From positions 114,536 to 178,535 of the forward strand of contig JAQUBZ010000001.1 in assembly GCA_028686425.1 (NCBI GenBank): 64,000 nucleotides of DNA. The letters are read 5' to 3'. The stretch comes from Bacteroidales bacterium. Its GTDB lineage: Bacteria; Bacteroidota; Bacteroidia; Bacteroidales; UBA932. Numbering within the stretch: position 1 is the first letter of the stretch; every line of letters begins with the position of its first letter. A program made the translations under genes and the position numbers. Positions 1-7,746 of this stretch are shown piece by piece. The notes under the pieces are model-generated. The model saw only the letters and a program-made list of their open reading frames with translations, did not search any database and had not been told where the DNA came from.

Positions 1-302
1 TGCGTATCATTGTCGAAAATGCCATAAAATATAATAACGACAACCCAACGGTCGAAATATCCGCCATACGGAGTCAGGATGATATAAAAATTACAATTTC
101 AGACAATGGCACAGGTATGACCGGCCAACAAATGAAAAATATTTTCAAGCCCTATTATTCTTCCGATAAGGTCAATGGAAGCGGCATCGGACTGTATTAT
201 GCTCAAAGCATTGCAAAAGCGCACGGAGGCAGAATCACTGCCACAAGTGCCGTTGGAAAGGGGTCAACATTTTTAGTAACTTTACCGAACTCGTCAATAT
301 GA
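1..302 (+). CDS. Sensor histidine kinase, C-terminal end (partial)
   Basis: The reading frame is open from base 3 to the stop at 302, so the gene starts before the window. The visible ~100 residues are the ATP-binding (HATPase_c) domain of a two-component kinase: the N box appears as VENAIKYNND, the G1 box as DNGTGM, the F-box region as IFKPYY and the G2 box as GSGIGL. The domain binds ATP and phosphorylates the dimerisation histidine, which lies outside the window with the sensor part. Its stop overlaps the response regulator start by 4 bases (ATGA), so the two are translationally coupled and almost certainly a cognate pair. The input signal cannot be inferred. Confidence 0.93.
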   Translation, partial: RIIVENAIKYNNDNPTVEISAIRSQDDIKITISDNGTGMTGQQMKNIFKPYYSSDKVNGSGIGLYYAQSIAKAHGGRITATSAVGKGSTFLVTLPNSSI

Positions 303-1003
303 ATACGCCAAAAATAAAAGTGCTGCTTGTGGATGATGATGTACTGTTGGGAAACAGTATAGTGGAAGAATTGAATAAACGGGGATATGAGGCTACTTAT
401 ATGAGTACCATCTATGGCGTGTCGGATGCCATAAAGCAGTTGTTACCGGATATTTTGGTCTTTGACGTGGAAATAGGCAGAGAAAACGGCATCAAAATAG
501 CGGAAGATCTATTTAAGAGGAACCCGTCTTTACCGATTATTTTTATTTCGTCACACCATGAAGATGAAACCAAAGAGGCGGGACTGCTGGCAGGAGGAGT
601 TGCATATATAGACAAACCTTTTTCTCCAAAACTGCTTTCTGCGCATATTGACCGCTTTACCAGAATGAAAAAACCGACTTCGGAGAGGCCGGAACACATT
701 ATTGCCACAGAAAATATCCAGCTTGATACGCGAAACAGGACCTTTATATTGAGTGATGGAACAATTATAGACCTGCGCCCGATGGAATATGCAATTCTAA
801 AAAAGCTTATAGATCACTTTGATGAAATTGTTACAAGGGAAGAGATATATCGTGCTGTATGGGGGAAAGATGTAGCATACTATAATGAGCAAAGTCTGAA
901 CAACTACATTCGCAGAGTCAGGCTCCTTGTGGAAGACAACGATACGGGAATGGCGCTCTCAATGCACAGAAATTTGGGTTACAAATTGGGCCGGAAACAA
1001 TAA
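299..1003 (+). CDS. OmpR-family response regulator
   Basis: A 234-residue two-component DNA-binding regulator. The receiver domain (about residues 5-120) has the acidic pocket D12-D14, the phospho-acceptor D56 in LVFDVEIG, the switch serine S84 and the conserved K106-P107. A winged-helix Trans_reg_C domain follows (about 135-232), with the typical EQSLNNYIRRVR recognition-helix region. It is fused translationally to the upstream kinase by a 4-base overlap. A strong hairpin follows the stop. The pilus locus starts 650 bases downstream, beyond two tRNA genes; Porphyromonas uses a two-component pair (FimS/FimR) to control fimA, but regulation of these pili by this pair is speculation. Confidence 0.95.
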   Translation: MNTPKIKVLLVDDDVLLGNSIVEELNKRGYEATYMSTIYGVSDAIKQLLPDILVFDVEIGRENGIKIAEDLFKRNPSLPIIFISSHHEDETKEAGLLAGGVAYIDKPFSPKLLSAHIDRFTRMKKPTSERPEHIIATENIQLDTRNRTFILSDGTIIDLRPMEYAILKKLIDHFDEIVTREEIYRAVWGKDVAYYNEQSLNNYIRRVRLLVEDNDTGMALSMHRNLGYKLGRKQ

Positions 1004-1026
1004 GAATCTTACTTGTAAAATACACA

Positions 1027-1060
1027 AATTCCCTCTCAGAAGTCAATCTGAGAGGGAATT
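1027..1060. terminator. Perfect 14-bp hairpin, bidirectional terminator
   Basis: Bases 1027-1040 are the exact reverse complement of 1047-1060, around a 6-base loop (agtcaa). The hairpin lies between the convergent response regulator (+) and tRNA-Ser (-), starting two bases from the tRNA end, so it probably ends both transcripts. There is no long T-run on either side, so efficiency is uncertain. Confidence 0.75.
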
Positions 1061-1061
1061 G

Positions 1062-1148
1062 CGGTGAAAGGGGGATTCGAACCCCCGGTACGGTTACCCG
1101 TACGACAGTTTAGCAAACTGTTGGTTTAAGCCACTCACCCATCTCACC
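1062..1148 (-). tRNA. tRNA-Ser (anticodon GCT)
   Basis: Read on the minus strand, this 87-base tRNA has acceptor stem GGTGAGA/TTTCACC, an anticodon arm ACAGT-TTGCTAA-ACTGT giving anticodon GCT (reads AGC/AGT), a long class II variable arm, and a TPsiC arm with GGTTCGAATCC. Discriminator base is G, as in serine tRNAs. CCA is not encoded. Confidence 0.97.
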
Positions 1149-1191
1149 AATGTAGCAGCCTCCTTTCGGGCGGGTTCCCAAAAAAGGACTA

Positions 1192-1222
1192 CAAAGATAG
1201 TCTATTTATTATTTCTACCAAA
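1192..1222 (-). promoter_or_regulatory. Bacteroidota promoter for tRNA-Ser
   Basis: On the minus strand there is TTTG (plus 1219-1222), a 19-base spacer, then TATCTTTG (plus 1192-1199), matching the Bacteroides -33/-7 consensus TTTG-N19..21-TAnnTTTG. It sits about 43 bases upstream of the mature tRNA end. Confidence 0.8.
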
Positions 1223-1241
1223 ATAAATTAATCAAGATTTT

Positions 1242-1272
1242 TTTGCAAATATAAAAAAGTGCTGTATCTTTG
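1242..1272 (+). promoter_or_regulatory. Bacteroidota promoter for tRNA-Pro
   Basis: TTTG at 1242-1245, a 19-base spacer and TATCTTTG at 1265-1272. The tRNA starts 22 bases further on. This is one of the clearest matches in the window to the primary sigma factor consensus. Confidence 0.85.
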
Positions 1273-1294
1273 CAGCCCCGTTAAGGGATGATTT

Positions 1295-1368
1295 CGGGAT
1301 GTGGCGCAGTTGGCTAGCGCACCTGGTTTGGGACCAGGGGGTCCTCCGTTCGAGTCGGAGTATCCCGA
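1295..1368 (+). tRNA. tRNA-Pro (anticodon TGG)
   Basis: A 74-base tRNA with acceptor stem CGGGATG/TATCCCG, an anticodon arm CCTGG-TTTGGGA-CCAGG giving TGG, and a TPsiC arm CTCCGTTCGAGTCGGAG. Discriminator A; CCA is not encoded. It reads CCA and probably the other proline codons. Confidence 0.97.
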
Positions 1369-1370
1369 CA

Positions 1371-1404
1371 AAAGGCAATCAGAGAAATTTGGTTGCTTTT
1401 TTTT
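1371..1404 (+). terminator. Rho-independent terminator after tRNA-Pro
   Basis: AAAGGCAATC (1371-1380) pairs with GGTTGCTTTT (1391-1400), allowing two G-T pairs, around a 10-base loop. The 3' arm runs into eight T residues (1397-1404). Confidence 0.65.
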
Positions 1405-1412
1405 GTACTGAA

Positions 1413-1442
1413 TTTGCAAAAAAGAAAAAATGATTACATTTG
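1413..1442 (+). promoter_or_regulatory. Candidate promoter upstream of the ECF sigma gene
   Basis: TTTG (1413-1416), an 18-base spacer and TACATTTG (1435-1442). If used, it gives a leader of about 210 bases before the sigma factor start at 1657. The remaining interval 1443-1656 contains no gene that I can support. Confidence 0.5.
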
Positions 1443-1656
1443 CAAATTGTTTCATAGTCATCGAATTTGCGAGTGGGGTAAGCTAATTTATGGAATGACA
1501 AGCAGTTAAGATTTATTTCGGTTGTGTAATGTATGCTGCAGCCGGAGTTTGGTGGCGATTGTCACGTACAATGTTGACCAAATGCAAAAAGAAAGAATGT
1601 GTTGAGATAAATGATATTTTAATGTTATATAAACATGAATTTCATTTATTAATGAT

Positions 1657-2247
1657 ATGAAAAACGAGGATCTTTGGAAAAAATTAAAAAAGGGTGATGT
1701 AAAGGCATTAGGTGTTATATACGATCGGTATGCGGATATGTTGTATTCTTACGGCATGAAAATGACGGAAAATCCTGAATTGGTCAAGGACTGTATTCAA
1801 GATTTGTTTGTCTGTTTGTATGAGAAACGTGATCAGATAGCTACACCGAAAGATATTCAGTCGTATCTGCTCGTGTCGTTAAAAAGAGATATTTGTCTGA
1901 AAGTAAGTGATTTGATTAAGAAAAATCGCATGAATACGGACATTGACGAAATAAAATATTTCAGAATACGTATAGATATGCAAACCACCATAGACGAGAC
2001 ATGGATTGAAGAGGAGCAACTTAAGGTGTTGCAAGATGCAATAAATATGCTTTCCCCCCAGCAACAGGAAGTTATATATCTGCGATATTATAAGGATATG
2101 AGTGTTAGAGAAGTGTCGGAGATTGCGGAGATAAAAATTCAGACGGTAAAAAATGTTGCAGTTACAGCTATGCGGAAATTACGCACAAATAAAACACTGA
2201 TAGAATTATTTTCGTCGGATGGTTGTGTTTTGATGGGTAATGGCTAA
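1657..2247 (+). CDS. ECF (FecI-like) RNA polymerase sigma factor
   Basis: A 196-residue extracytoplasmic-function sigma factor. Region 2 (about residues 15-90) includes LYDRYADMLYSYGMKM and VKDCIQDLFVCLYEKRDQI, which bind core polymerase and the -10 element. Region 4 (about 135-180) contains LSPQQQEVIYLRYYKDMS and a helix-turn-helix that contacts the -35 element. It is paired with the anti-sigma gene 74 bases downstream. In Bacteroidales such pairs usually precede a SusC/SusD outer-membrane pair; here they precede a pilus locus with no TonB-dependent receptor in sight. It may control the pili, its own operon or distant genes. Confidence 0.93.
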   Translation: MKNEDLWKKLKKGDVKALGVIYDRYADMLYSYGMKMTENPELVKDCIQDLFVCLYEKRDQIATPKDIQSYLLVSLKRDICLKVSDLIKKNRMNTDIDEIKYFRIRIDMQTTIDETWIEEEQLKVLQDAINMLSPQQQEVIYLRYYKDMSVREVSEIAEIKIQTVKNVAVTAMRKLRTNKTLIELFSSDGCVLMGNG

Positions 2248-2321
2248 TTTTACAAATCGGTATATGTTTATAAATCACGTAATATTTTAAAATTCGGTAA
2301 TTAATTTGTACCAGACAAGGT

Positions 2322-3029
2322 ATGGAAAAGCAGGATATTGATAAGTTGGTCAAAAAAGTTTCATTAAAAGATGAAACGTTTAACGATAAGGATGAGGTGT
2401 GGAAAGAGATTGTCTCTCGAGTAGGTGCACGAAAGAGGAGAGTCAGAATATATTGGGGTGTGGCAGCCTCCGTTGCTGTCGCTATATGTATCTTCACCGG
2501 GCTTTATTCGAGAGTTGATGTGTCAAGCGGGGATGACAAATTGAAATATCCGTTGCCGGATGGTTCTCTTGTGGAACTTGAAGATAATTCGGTCATTACA
2601 TATAACCGCCTCCGTTGGCTGTTTGCCAGACGGGTTGTATTGGAGGGTAATGCCCTTTTTGATGTGGTTAAGAATAATGGTACATTCTCTGTCGTTGCAG
2701 ACAAAGGGACCATTACCGTGCTCGGAACTCGATTTTCGGTGTTGCAACAGCCGGATATTCTGCATGTGGGGTGTAATGAAGGCAGTGTGGAGGTGAAAAC
2801 AAAAACTGTAATGAAAGTTCTGCACAAAGGGGAACAATTGGATTATGACGGTATTCAAATGCGGATAACTCCCATATTGCCGGATCCTCCGAAAGACACG
2901 TCAGTGTCAAAGTCTATAGTCAAAGATAAATCTTCAAAACCGGTTGTCAAGAAAAAATTCGCACCGGAACCCGACTTAAAAAGAGATACGATACAGCGAA
3001 TGCATGTTGTAAAAATGTCCATCGAATAG
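2322..3029 (+). CDS. FecR-like anti-sigma factor, short form
   Basis: A 235-residue inner-membrane regulator. The cytoplasmic N-terminus (1-40) would hold the sigma factor. One membrane helix lies at about 43-62. A periplasmic FecR domain follows (about 75-172) with the usual LPDGSLVELEDNS and EGNALFDVV motifs. After it comes only a Pro/Lys-rich tail (about 185-235), so the extra C-terminal domain (DUF4974) that senses TonB receptors in many Bacteroides anti-sigma proteins is absent. It lies directly downstream of the ECF sigma gene and ends before a strong terminator. The missing domain suggests a signal other than a SusC-type receptor. Confidence 0.9.
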   Translation: MEKQDIDKLVKKVSLKDETFNDKDEVWKEIVSRVGARKRRVRIYWGVAASVAVAICIFTGLYSRVDVSSGDDKLKYPLPDGSLVELEDNSVITYNRLRWLFARRVVLEGNALFDVVKNNGTFSVVADKGTITVLGTRFSVLQQPDILHVGCNEGSVEVKTKTVMKVLHKGEQLDYDGIQMRITPILPDPPKDTSVSKSIVKDKSSKPVVKKKFAPEPDLKRDTIQRMHVVKMSIE

Positions 3030-3060
3030 GGCAAAATCGAGGGGGCTGAATTTAAAAATG

Positions 3061-3101
3061 AATCTGCAAGAGATTGAAAAATTTCTTGCAGATTTTTTTT
3101 T
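3061..3101 (+). terminator. Rho-independent terminator after the sigma/anti-sigma operon
   Basis: A perfect 11-bp stem (3061-3071 with 3084-3094), a 12-base loop, and a run of nine T residues (3093-3101). It separates the regulator pair from the pilus genes, so these need their own promoter in 3102-3349. Confidence 0.9.
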
Positions 3102-3349
3102 GAAAGAAGGACAAAAATCGGCTTGAAAATTTGGTAAAAAAGGAGCAATCCGGATTTTTCATTTTCTCAAAAAATCGAAAAAAATCGAAAATTTTCCGAA
3201 AAAATCGAATCGGCCTCAGAAGCACTTCTGGAGGGGGTGTTGAAAAATATTTTGAAAATATTTCATTTTCGTATAGTACCAAATGGCACTTTTTCTCTCT
3301 TATATATGCGATGCATTTTTTTGAGAACCAAAAATTGACTAAAAAATAT
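3102..3349 (+). promoter_or_regulatory. Non-coding leader of the pilus locus with phased A-tracts
   Basis: This 248-base stretch between the terminator and the first pilus gene has no supported gene. At 3169-3174, 3178-3184, 3188-3191 and 3199-3204 it holds four A-tracts whose centres are about 10 bases apart, with AAAATCGAA repeated at 3171, 3181 and 3201. Phased A-tracts are known to bend DNA. An imperfect hairpin follows at 3214-3234. I find no clear TAnnTTTG promoter here; the promoter may be read by an alternative sigma factor. Confidence 0.5.
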
Positions 3350-3946
3350 ATGAAAAAATTGTTTGCAGCGGCATTGCTTTGCTTTGGAATTTCGAGCGGA
3401 GTTTTTGCGCAAAAAGTAGGAGTGAAAAGCAATATTCTTTATGATGCAACCACTACCATAAACTTGGGTGTCGAGATAGGTCTTGCTCCCAAGTGGACTT
3501 TGGATATTTCGGGTAATTACAATCCGTGGACATTTACCGATAATCACAAGATGAAACATTGGCTTGTGCAACCCGAAGTGAGATATTGGACATGCCAGAG
3601 ATTTTCCGGACATTTTGTCGGAGTACACGGACATGGCGGTGTTTATAATGTCGGCGGTATGTTGCCATGGGGATTTAAAAGCGGCAAGATGTTCGGCGTG
3701 ATTGAGAATGAAGATATAATGAATCACCGCTATGAGGGGTGGCTGGCAGGCGCAGGTGTCAGTTACGGCTACCATTGGGTATTGGGAAGTCGTTACGGCT
3801 TAGAGGCCTCAGTAGGTGCCGGATATGCTTACCTGTCATACGATAAATATCGTTGTGAAAAATGCGGCGAAAAATTGAGCAGTGGGAGTAAGCACTATTT
3901 AGGACCCACAAAAGCTGCAATTACGCTAATAATATTGATTAAATAA
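3350..3946 (+). CDS. DUF3575 secreted protein of the pilus locus
   Basis: I place the start at 3350, giving 198 residues, because it begins a classic signal peptide (MKKLFAAALLCFGISS, cleavage near residue 20); the frame is open further upstream but that part is the low-complexity leader. The mature protein resembles DUF3575: alternating aromatic beta-strands such as KVGVKSNILYDATTTINLGV and a GLEASVGAGYAYLSYDKY strand near the end, suggesting a small outer-membrane or periplasmic beta-barrel-like protein. DUF3575 genes commonly precede FimA/Mfa1 pilin genes in Bacteroidales. It shares one base with the next ORF's first possible start (TAATG). Its role in pilus export or assembly is inferred from context. 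Confidence 0.85.
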   Translation: MKKLFAAALLCFGISSGVFAQKVGVKSNILYDATTTINLGVEIGLAPKWTLDISGNYNPWTFTDNHKMKHWLVQPEVRYWTCQRFSGHFVGVHGHGGVYNVGGMLPWGFKSGKMFGVIENEDIMNHRYEGWLAGAGVSYGYHWVLGSRYGLEASVGAGYAYLSYDKYRCEKCGEKLSSGSKHYLGPTKAAITLIILIK

Positions 3947-3957
3947 TGATAACAGAG

Positions 3958-5490
3958 ATGAAAAAAACAATAAGTATAATGGCTGTGGCCATATTGTCAG
4001 CTATAATGATTTTTGCGCAGGGTACGGGAAGGAGGCAATCCTACAAGGGTGAGATTACCGTTATTCCCAAAGAATTGTCGCAACGCGGCGACTCTCTGTA
4101 TATATCGATTGATTTCAAAATGAACGGTGTGAATGTGGATTCTCGTCAGAGTGCCGACTTCATCCCGGTGCTGACATCTTCTGTGCGGAGCAAAAAATTG
4201 CCGGAAGTTTCAATCAAAGGACGTAATAACTATAAGACTTACTACCGTTCACTCTCTCTGATGAGCAAAGAGCAAAGAGCAGACTACGAACAAAATGCCC
4301 CTTATTCAGTAGTTAAGGGGTATAAAGGACACAGTGAGACTGTAAACTACCAATATGTCATTCCATACGAAAAATGGATGGCAGACGCCCATCTGGATTT
4401 GCAGAAAGATGATTGCGGATGTGGGAACATCAATACGATAGAGGTGCAGAGATTGGTTGACAATGTGCTGGTGGAAAAAATCGTTGTGATTGAGCCGTAT
4501 CAGGTATCACCTTCTTTAGCATACGTTCAGCCTGAAGTTGAGGTTGTCAAACGCAGGGATGTGAGTGCGGAAGCCGCATTTGACTTCAAATCGGGAAGAA
4601 CCGATCTTCTACCGGAGTATATGAACAATCCTGCAGAGCTGTCCAAATTGCGCAAGATGATAGATAATCTCAAGAGTGATAAAAATATAAACGTTAAGGG
4701 TATTAAAATTATTGGTTACGCCTCGCCGGAAGGCAGCCTATCCTTGAACAAGCGTTTGTCCGAGGATAGAGCAAAGGCTCTTAAGAAGTACTTTATGATG
4801 TTTTATGATTTTCCCGGTGAAATATATTCGACAGAATTCGGAGGCGAAAATTGGGACGGTCTTGTAAAGGCCCTTCCGGAAAGCAACTGCGAGTATAAAG
4901 ATACAGTTCTTTCCATCATCGAGAAAACCTCGATAGAGGAGGGCAGAGAAAAGAAGATTATGGATTTGCACAATGGTGTGCCTTATCGTCAGATGCTCAA
5001 AGAAATTTTCCCAAAACTTCGTATAGCGCTGTGCATCATAGACTATAATGTGAAGAATTTCGATATTGCAGAGGCGGAACAGGTGTTTAAAGTCTCACCG
5101 CAGAATCTGTCGCTCAATGAGATGTATGCTGTTGCTAATCAGTACAATAAAGGATCGCAAGAGTTTAATGATGTATTTGAGACGGCTGTGCGCATGTTTC
5201 CGAATGACGAGACGGCCAATCTGAATGCTGCTTCTGCCGCTCTTGCACGTAAGGATATAGTATCAGCCGAACGTTACCTGAAAAAGATCAAATCAAAAAT
5301 CCGCGTTCCCGAATATGATAATACGATGGGGGTGCTTGAGATGCTGAAAGGCAATTATGACAGAGCAGAAAGCTACTTTAATGCGGCAAATGATGCAGGC
5401 ACGGACGAGGCTCGGACCAATCTTGAAGAAATCTCCAAAAAACGGGAAAATATCAGACAGATTGAAGAACAGACAGCCAAGAATAAATAA
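3958..5490 (+). CDS. DUF3868 / OmpA-like protein with TPR tail
   Basis: A signal peptide (MKKTISIMAVAILSAIMIFAQ) supports the start at 3958; an in-frame ATG at 3946 overlaps the previous stop and is also possible. About residues 25-180 resemble DUF3868, a domain found beside Bacteroidales pilin genes. An OmpA-like peptidoglycan-binding domain follows (about 195-310), with the strand GIKIIGYASPEGSLSLN and the helix RLSEDRAKALKKYF. The C-terminus (about 390-500) looks like tetratricopeptide helices. A periplasmic or outer-membrane protein tethered to the cell wall fits, possibly a scaffold for pilus export. It forms an operon with the DUF3575 gene; the major pilin follows after 59 bases. Confidence 0.88.
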   Translation: MKKTISIMAVAILSAIMIFAQGTGRRQSYKGEITVIPKELSQRGDSLYISIDFKMNGVNVDSRQSADFIPVLTSSVRSKKLPEVSIKGRNNYKTYYRSLSLMSKEQRADYEQNAPYSVVKGYKGHSETVNYQYVIPYEKWMADAHLDLQKDDCGCGNINTIEVQRLVDNVLVEKIVVIEPYQVSPSLAYVQPEVEVVKRRDVSAEAAFDFKSGRTDLLPEYMNNPAELSKLRKMIDNLKSDKNINVKGIKIIGYASPEGSLSLNKRLSEDRAKALKKYFMMFYDFPGEIYSTEFGGENWDGLVKALPESNCEYKDTVLSIIEKTSIEEGREKKIMDLHNGVPYRQMLKEIFPKLRIALCIIDYNVKNFDIAEAEQVFKVSPQNLSLNEMYAVANQYNKGSQEFNDVFETAVRMFPNDETANLNAASAALARKDIVSAERYLKKIKSKIRVPEYDNTMGVLEMLKGNYDRAESYFNAANDAGTDEARTNLEEISKKRENIRQIEEQTAKNK

Positions 5491-5549
5491 CAGAAGTTTA
5501 ACTAAGAACATATTAAATTTTTTACAAACACTTTAAAACAAACTAAAAA

Positions 5550-6635
5550 ATGAAAATTAAAACAATTTTAGTGTCAATGCTTGCAGTTGCAGTATTGGCA
5601 AGTTGCAACAAGACCGATGTTGGTCATAAAAAGGGTTCATTAGAGGTATCTCTTCCGGGAGCCCCTGTGACAATGGGTGTAGAAGACCCTCAAACGGCAG
5701 GAGGAATCACTCCTCTGTATAATGATGTTACTGTTTATTTGGTTAATGGTACAACTGCTACTGCAGCAGTATGGTCAGATGCCGAAATAGCAGCAAGAAA
5801 GAAAGAATTCGAGCAAATTGTAAAACCTACTCAGGTGATTGTCATTGCAAATAAAGGTAATGTGACACTCCCTACAGGAACAGGCCCTCTTTCAGCAGTT
5901 GCTACCGCAATGGAGGCTTTGACTATTGCCAATCAGAACAAAGCTACTGCAAATGTTGCTACTCTGGATGCCAAAGGTAATGCTGCAGGAGATTACATTT
6001 CTGTTCAACAGGTAACTCTGTATGGTACCACTTCTACTATAACCGATATAACCGATTGGGATTCTCACGACGCATGGGGTGCCACTGTAACTTTGAAAGC
6101 ATTGGTTTCACGCTTTGAAATAGGTACTGTAAAGGCTGGTACAGGTCTTACAGCTCTTAATGTGGAAGATGTGTATATCAACTATTTCCACACAACTTAC
6201 AAAAAAGATGTAGATCAGGCATTTACAAATACCACATGGCCTACTACCTTTACTCCTGCATGGGCAACAATCGCAGCAAACACAGGTGTGACTTCAACCA
6301 CCGGTACCAAGTGCTATGCTTTCCAGGTATTCGAAACACAGGTTCCTCACATTATCTTCAAAGTTGGTGGAACAGTAGCTACAGGTTATAGTCTTACAGA
6401 TGGTACAACAGGTTCATTCTCCGGTAAATATATTACTATCAGCAGCTTCAAAGACGGATCTACTACTATTTCTGCTATAGAAGCTCATAAGATATACAAA
6501 GTGGGACTTACCGGTGGCGGTATCGAGGTTACCCCGGGTATTATCACCCCTGATCCTGAAACGCCTAAATATGACCTTGCAGTTGATGTAAAAGTAGCTG
6601 ACTGGTCCGTAACAAATCTTACTCCGGTACTTTAG
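5550..6635 (+). CDS. Major pilin, FimA/Mfa1-type fimbrillin lipoprotein
   Basis: A 361-residue precursor with a lipoprotein signal (lipobox LASC, Cys19). The body is rich in Thr, Ala and Val with alternating beta-strands, and contains the fimbrillin features VTVYLVNG and VIVIANKGNV in the N-terminal domain and a C-terminal strand ending in VADWSVTNLTPVL. In type V pili the lipidated precursor reaches the outer membrane, a protease removes the N-terminal strand, and subunits join by donor-strand exchange. The N-terminal part has lysines (HKKG at 26-29) but no arginine before about residue 85, so an Arg-gingipain-like site is not evident. An A-rich leader precedes the start and a strong terminator follows the stop, both fitting a highly expressed shaft subunit. 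Confidence 0.88.
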   Translation: MKIKTILVSMLAVAVLASCNKTDVGHKKGSLEVSLPGAPVTMGVEDPQTAGGITPLYNDVTVYLVNGTTATAAVWSDAEIAARKKEFEQIVKPTQVIVIANKGNVTLPTGTGPLSAVATAMEALTIANQNKATANVATLDAKGNAAGDYISVQQVTLYGTTSTITDITDWDSHDAWGATVTLKALVSRFEIGTVKAGTGLTALNVEDVYINYFHTTYKKDVDQAFTNTTWPTTFTPAWATIAANTGVTSTTGTKCYAFQVFETQVPHIIFKVGGTVATGYSLTDGTTGSFSGKYITISSFKDGSTTISAIEAHKIYKVGLTGGGIEVTPGIITPDPETPKYDLAVDVKVADWSVTNLTPVL

Positions 6636-6669
6636 TATATAAATTTTAATCGTTAAATAACTCTTTTTT

Positions 6670-6700
6670 GGGGACGGGCTTACCGTCCGTCCCCTTTTTT
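6670..6700 (+). terminator. Terminator or attenuator after the major pilin gene
   Basis: GGGGACGG (6670-6677) pairs with CCGTCCCC (6687-6694), followed by six T residues. It lies 35 bases after the pilin stop. It would make much of the transcript end here, giving more shaft subunit than anchor and tips. The bases 6701-6842 that follow hold no gene or clear promoter. Confidence 0.85.
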
Positions 6701-6842
6701 AATTTTAAATAACAGCTTGAAGACCTTTACGCAAATAGAGCGTAACCCAAAATTGAAAATTCAGAAGTTACCCGCAAGGTGTAACGAACACAATATAAAT
6801 CAGACCGAACAGGCCGTGTAGTGAAAAATAAATAAACAAAAT

Positions 6843-7733
6843 ATGAAATACATAAAAATTTTATCGCTGATAGTTGTTGCAATGGCATTGAACAGTTGCA
6901 TCAAGGAGGATATGTCAGATTGTCCGCCGGTAGTGTCATTTACATTCAGCTATAATGGAGATACCAACGATCCGTCGATGTTTGCGAAGTATATAGACAA
7001 CGTCACATTGTTCTGCTATGATGAAGCGGGAGAATTGGTGAAAACCCACACGGTCAATAAAAGTGACTTGGCGTTGTTTCAAGGGGCTAAATTGTCATTA
7101 TACCCCGGTAACTATACAATTGCTGCGTGGGGTAATATTACAGAAGGCACCACAGAAGTGATTGGTAATGTATTGGGAACAAGTCGCGTGAGACACCCTG
7201 ATTTTGGAAAAGGGACCAATATTCCCGGTAACGATCACTTGTATTACGGCAGATATAATGTCTCCATCCCCGAAACAAAAGCGGAAGTGGCGGGAGATAT
7301 TCCGTTTAAAGGAGCGCACATCAATGTGGAAGTGTATGTGTCGGGGGTAGGATTTGCAAACGATCAGACTTCATGGGCAAGTGTCGAAATGACGTCGCTT
7401 ATGCCGGAATATACAATGATGATGGACAATGCACAACCGTTTGCCACCACCTACTATCCTGTAACGACTTGGAGTTCCGAACCAAATGTATCTCAATCCA
7501 TATTTCAGACACTTCGTTTTGAGGATGATAACGAAATAGAGATAAAGATTAAAAACCAGGGTGGAACACTGCTGGCTTCGGCGATGTTGAAAGATTTCAT
7601 CAAAGACAACCCGATTTATTCTGTTAACGGCAAAAATGAGGCTACAGTGCGCATAGAGTTCAAATTCTACGACGGCAAGTTTGAAATAACTATACCTGAT
7701 TGGGGAGAACAACCTATAGAGCCTAACATTTAA
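6843..7733 (+). CDS. FimB/Mfa2-type pilus anchor lipoprotein
   Basis: A 296-residue lipoprotein (lipobox LNSC, Cys19) that matches the FimB/Mfa2 family: the early CPPVVSFTFSYN strand, YIDNVTLFCYDEAGELV, and LYPGNYTIAAWGN are family-typical. In Porphyromonas the Mfa2/FimB protein is not trimmed, stays lipid-anchored in the outer membrane, ends subunit addition and so sets pilus length. Its place directly after the major pilin is the standard order. The stop codon is part of a Shine-Dalgarno sequence serving the next gene. Confidence 0.88.
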   Translation: MKYIKILSLIVVAMALNSCIKEDMSDCPPVVSFTFSYNGDTNDPSMFAKYIDNVTLFCYDEAGELVKTHTVNKSDLALFQGAKLSLYPGNYTIAAWGNITEGTTEVIGNVLGTSRVRHPDFGKGTNIPGNDHLYYGRYNVSIPETKAEVAGDIPFKGAHINVEVYVSGVGFANDQTSWASVEMTSLMPEYTMMMDNAQPFATTYYPVTTWSSEPNVSQSIFQTLRFEDDNEIEIKIKNQGGTLLASAMLKDFIKDNPIYSVNGKNEATVRIEFKFYDGKFEITIPDWGEQPIEPNI

Positions 7734-7738
7734 GGAGG
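7731..7738 (+). promoter_or_regulatory. Perfect Shine-Dalgarno site TAAGGAGG
   Basis: TAAGGAGG ends 8 bases before the ATG at 7747 and includes the stop codon of the anchor gene. It is a full match to the 16S rRNA 3' end. Bacteroidota genes rarely use such sites, and no other start checked in this window has one. Confidence 0.85.
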
Positions 7739-7746
7739 AATAACCG

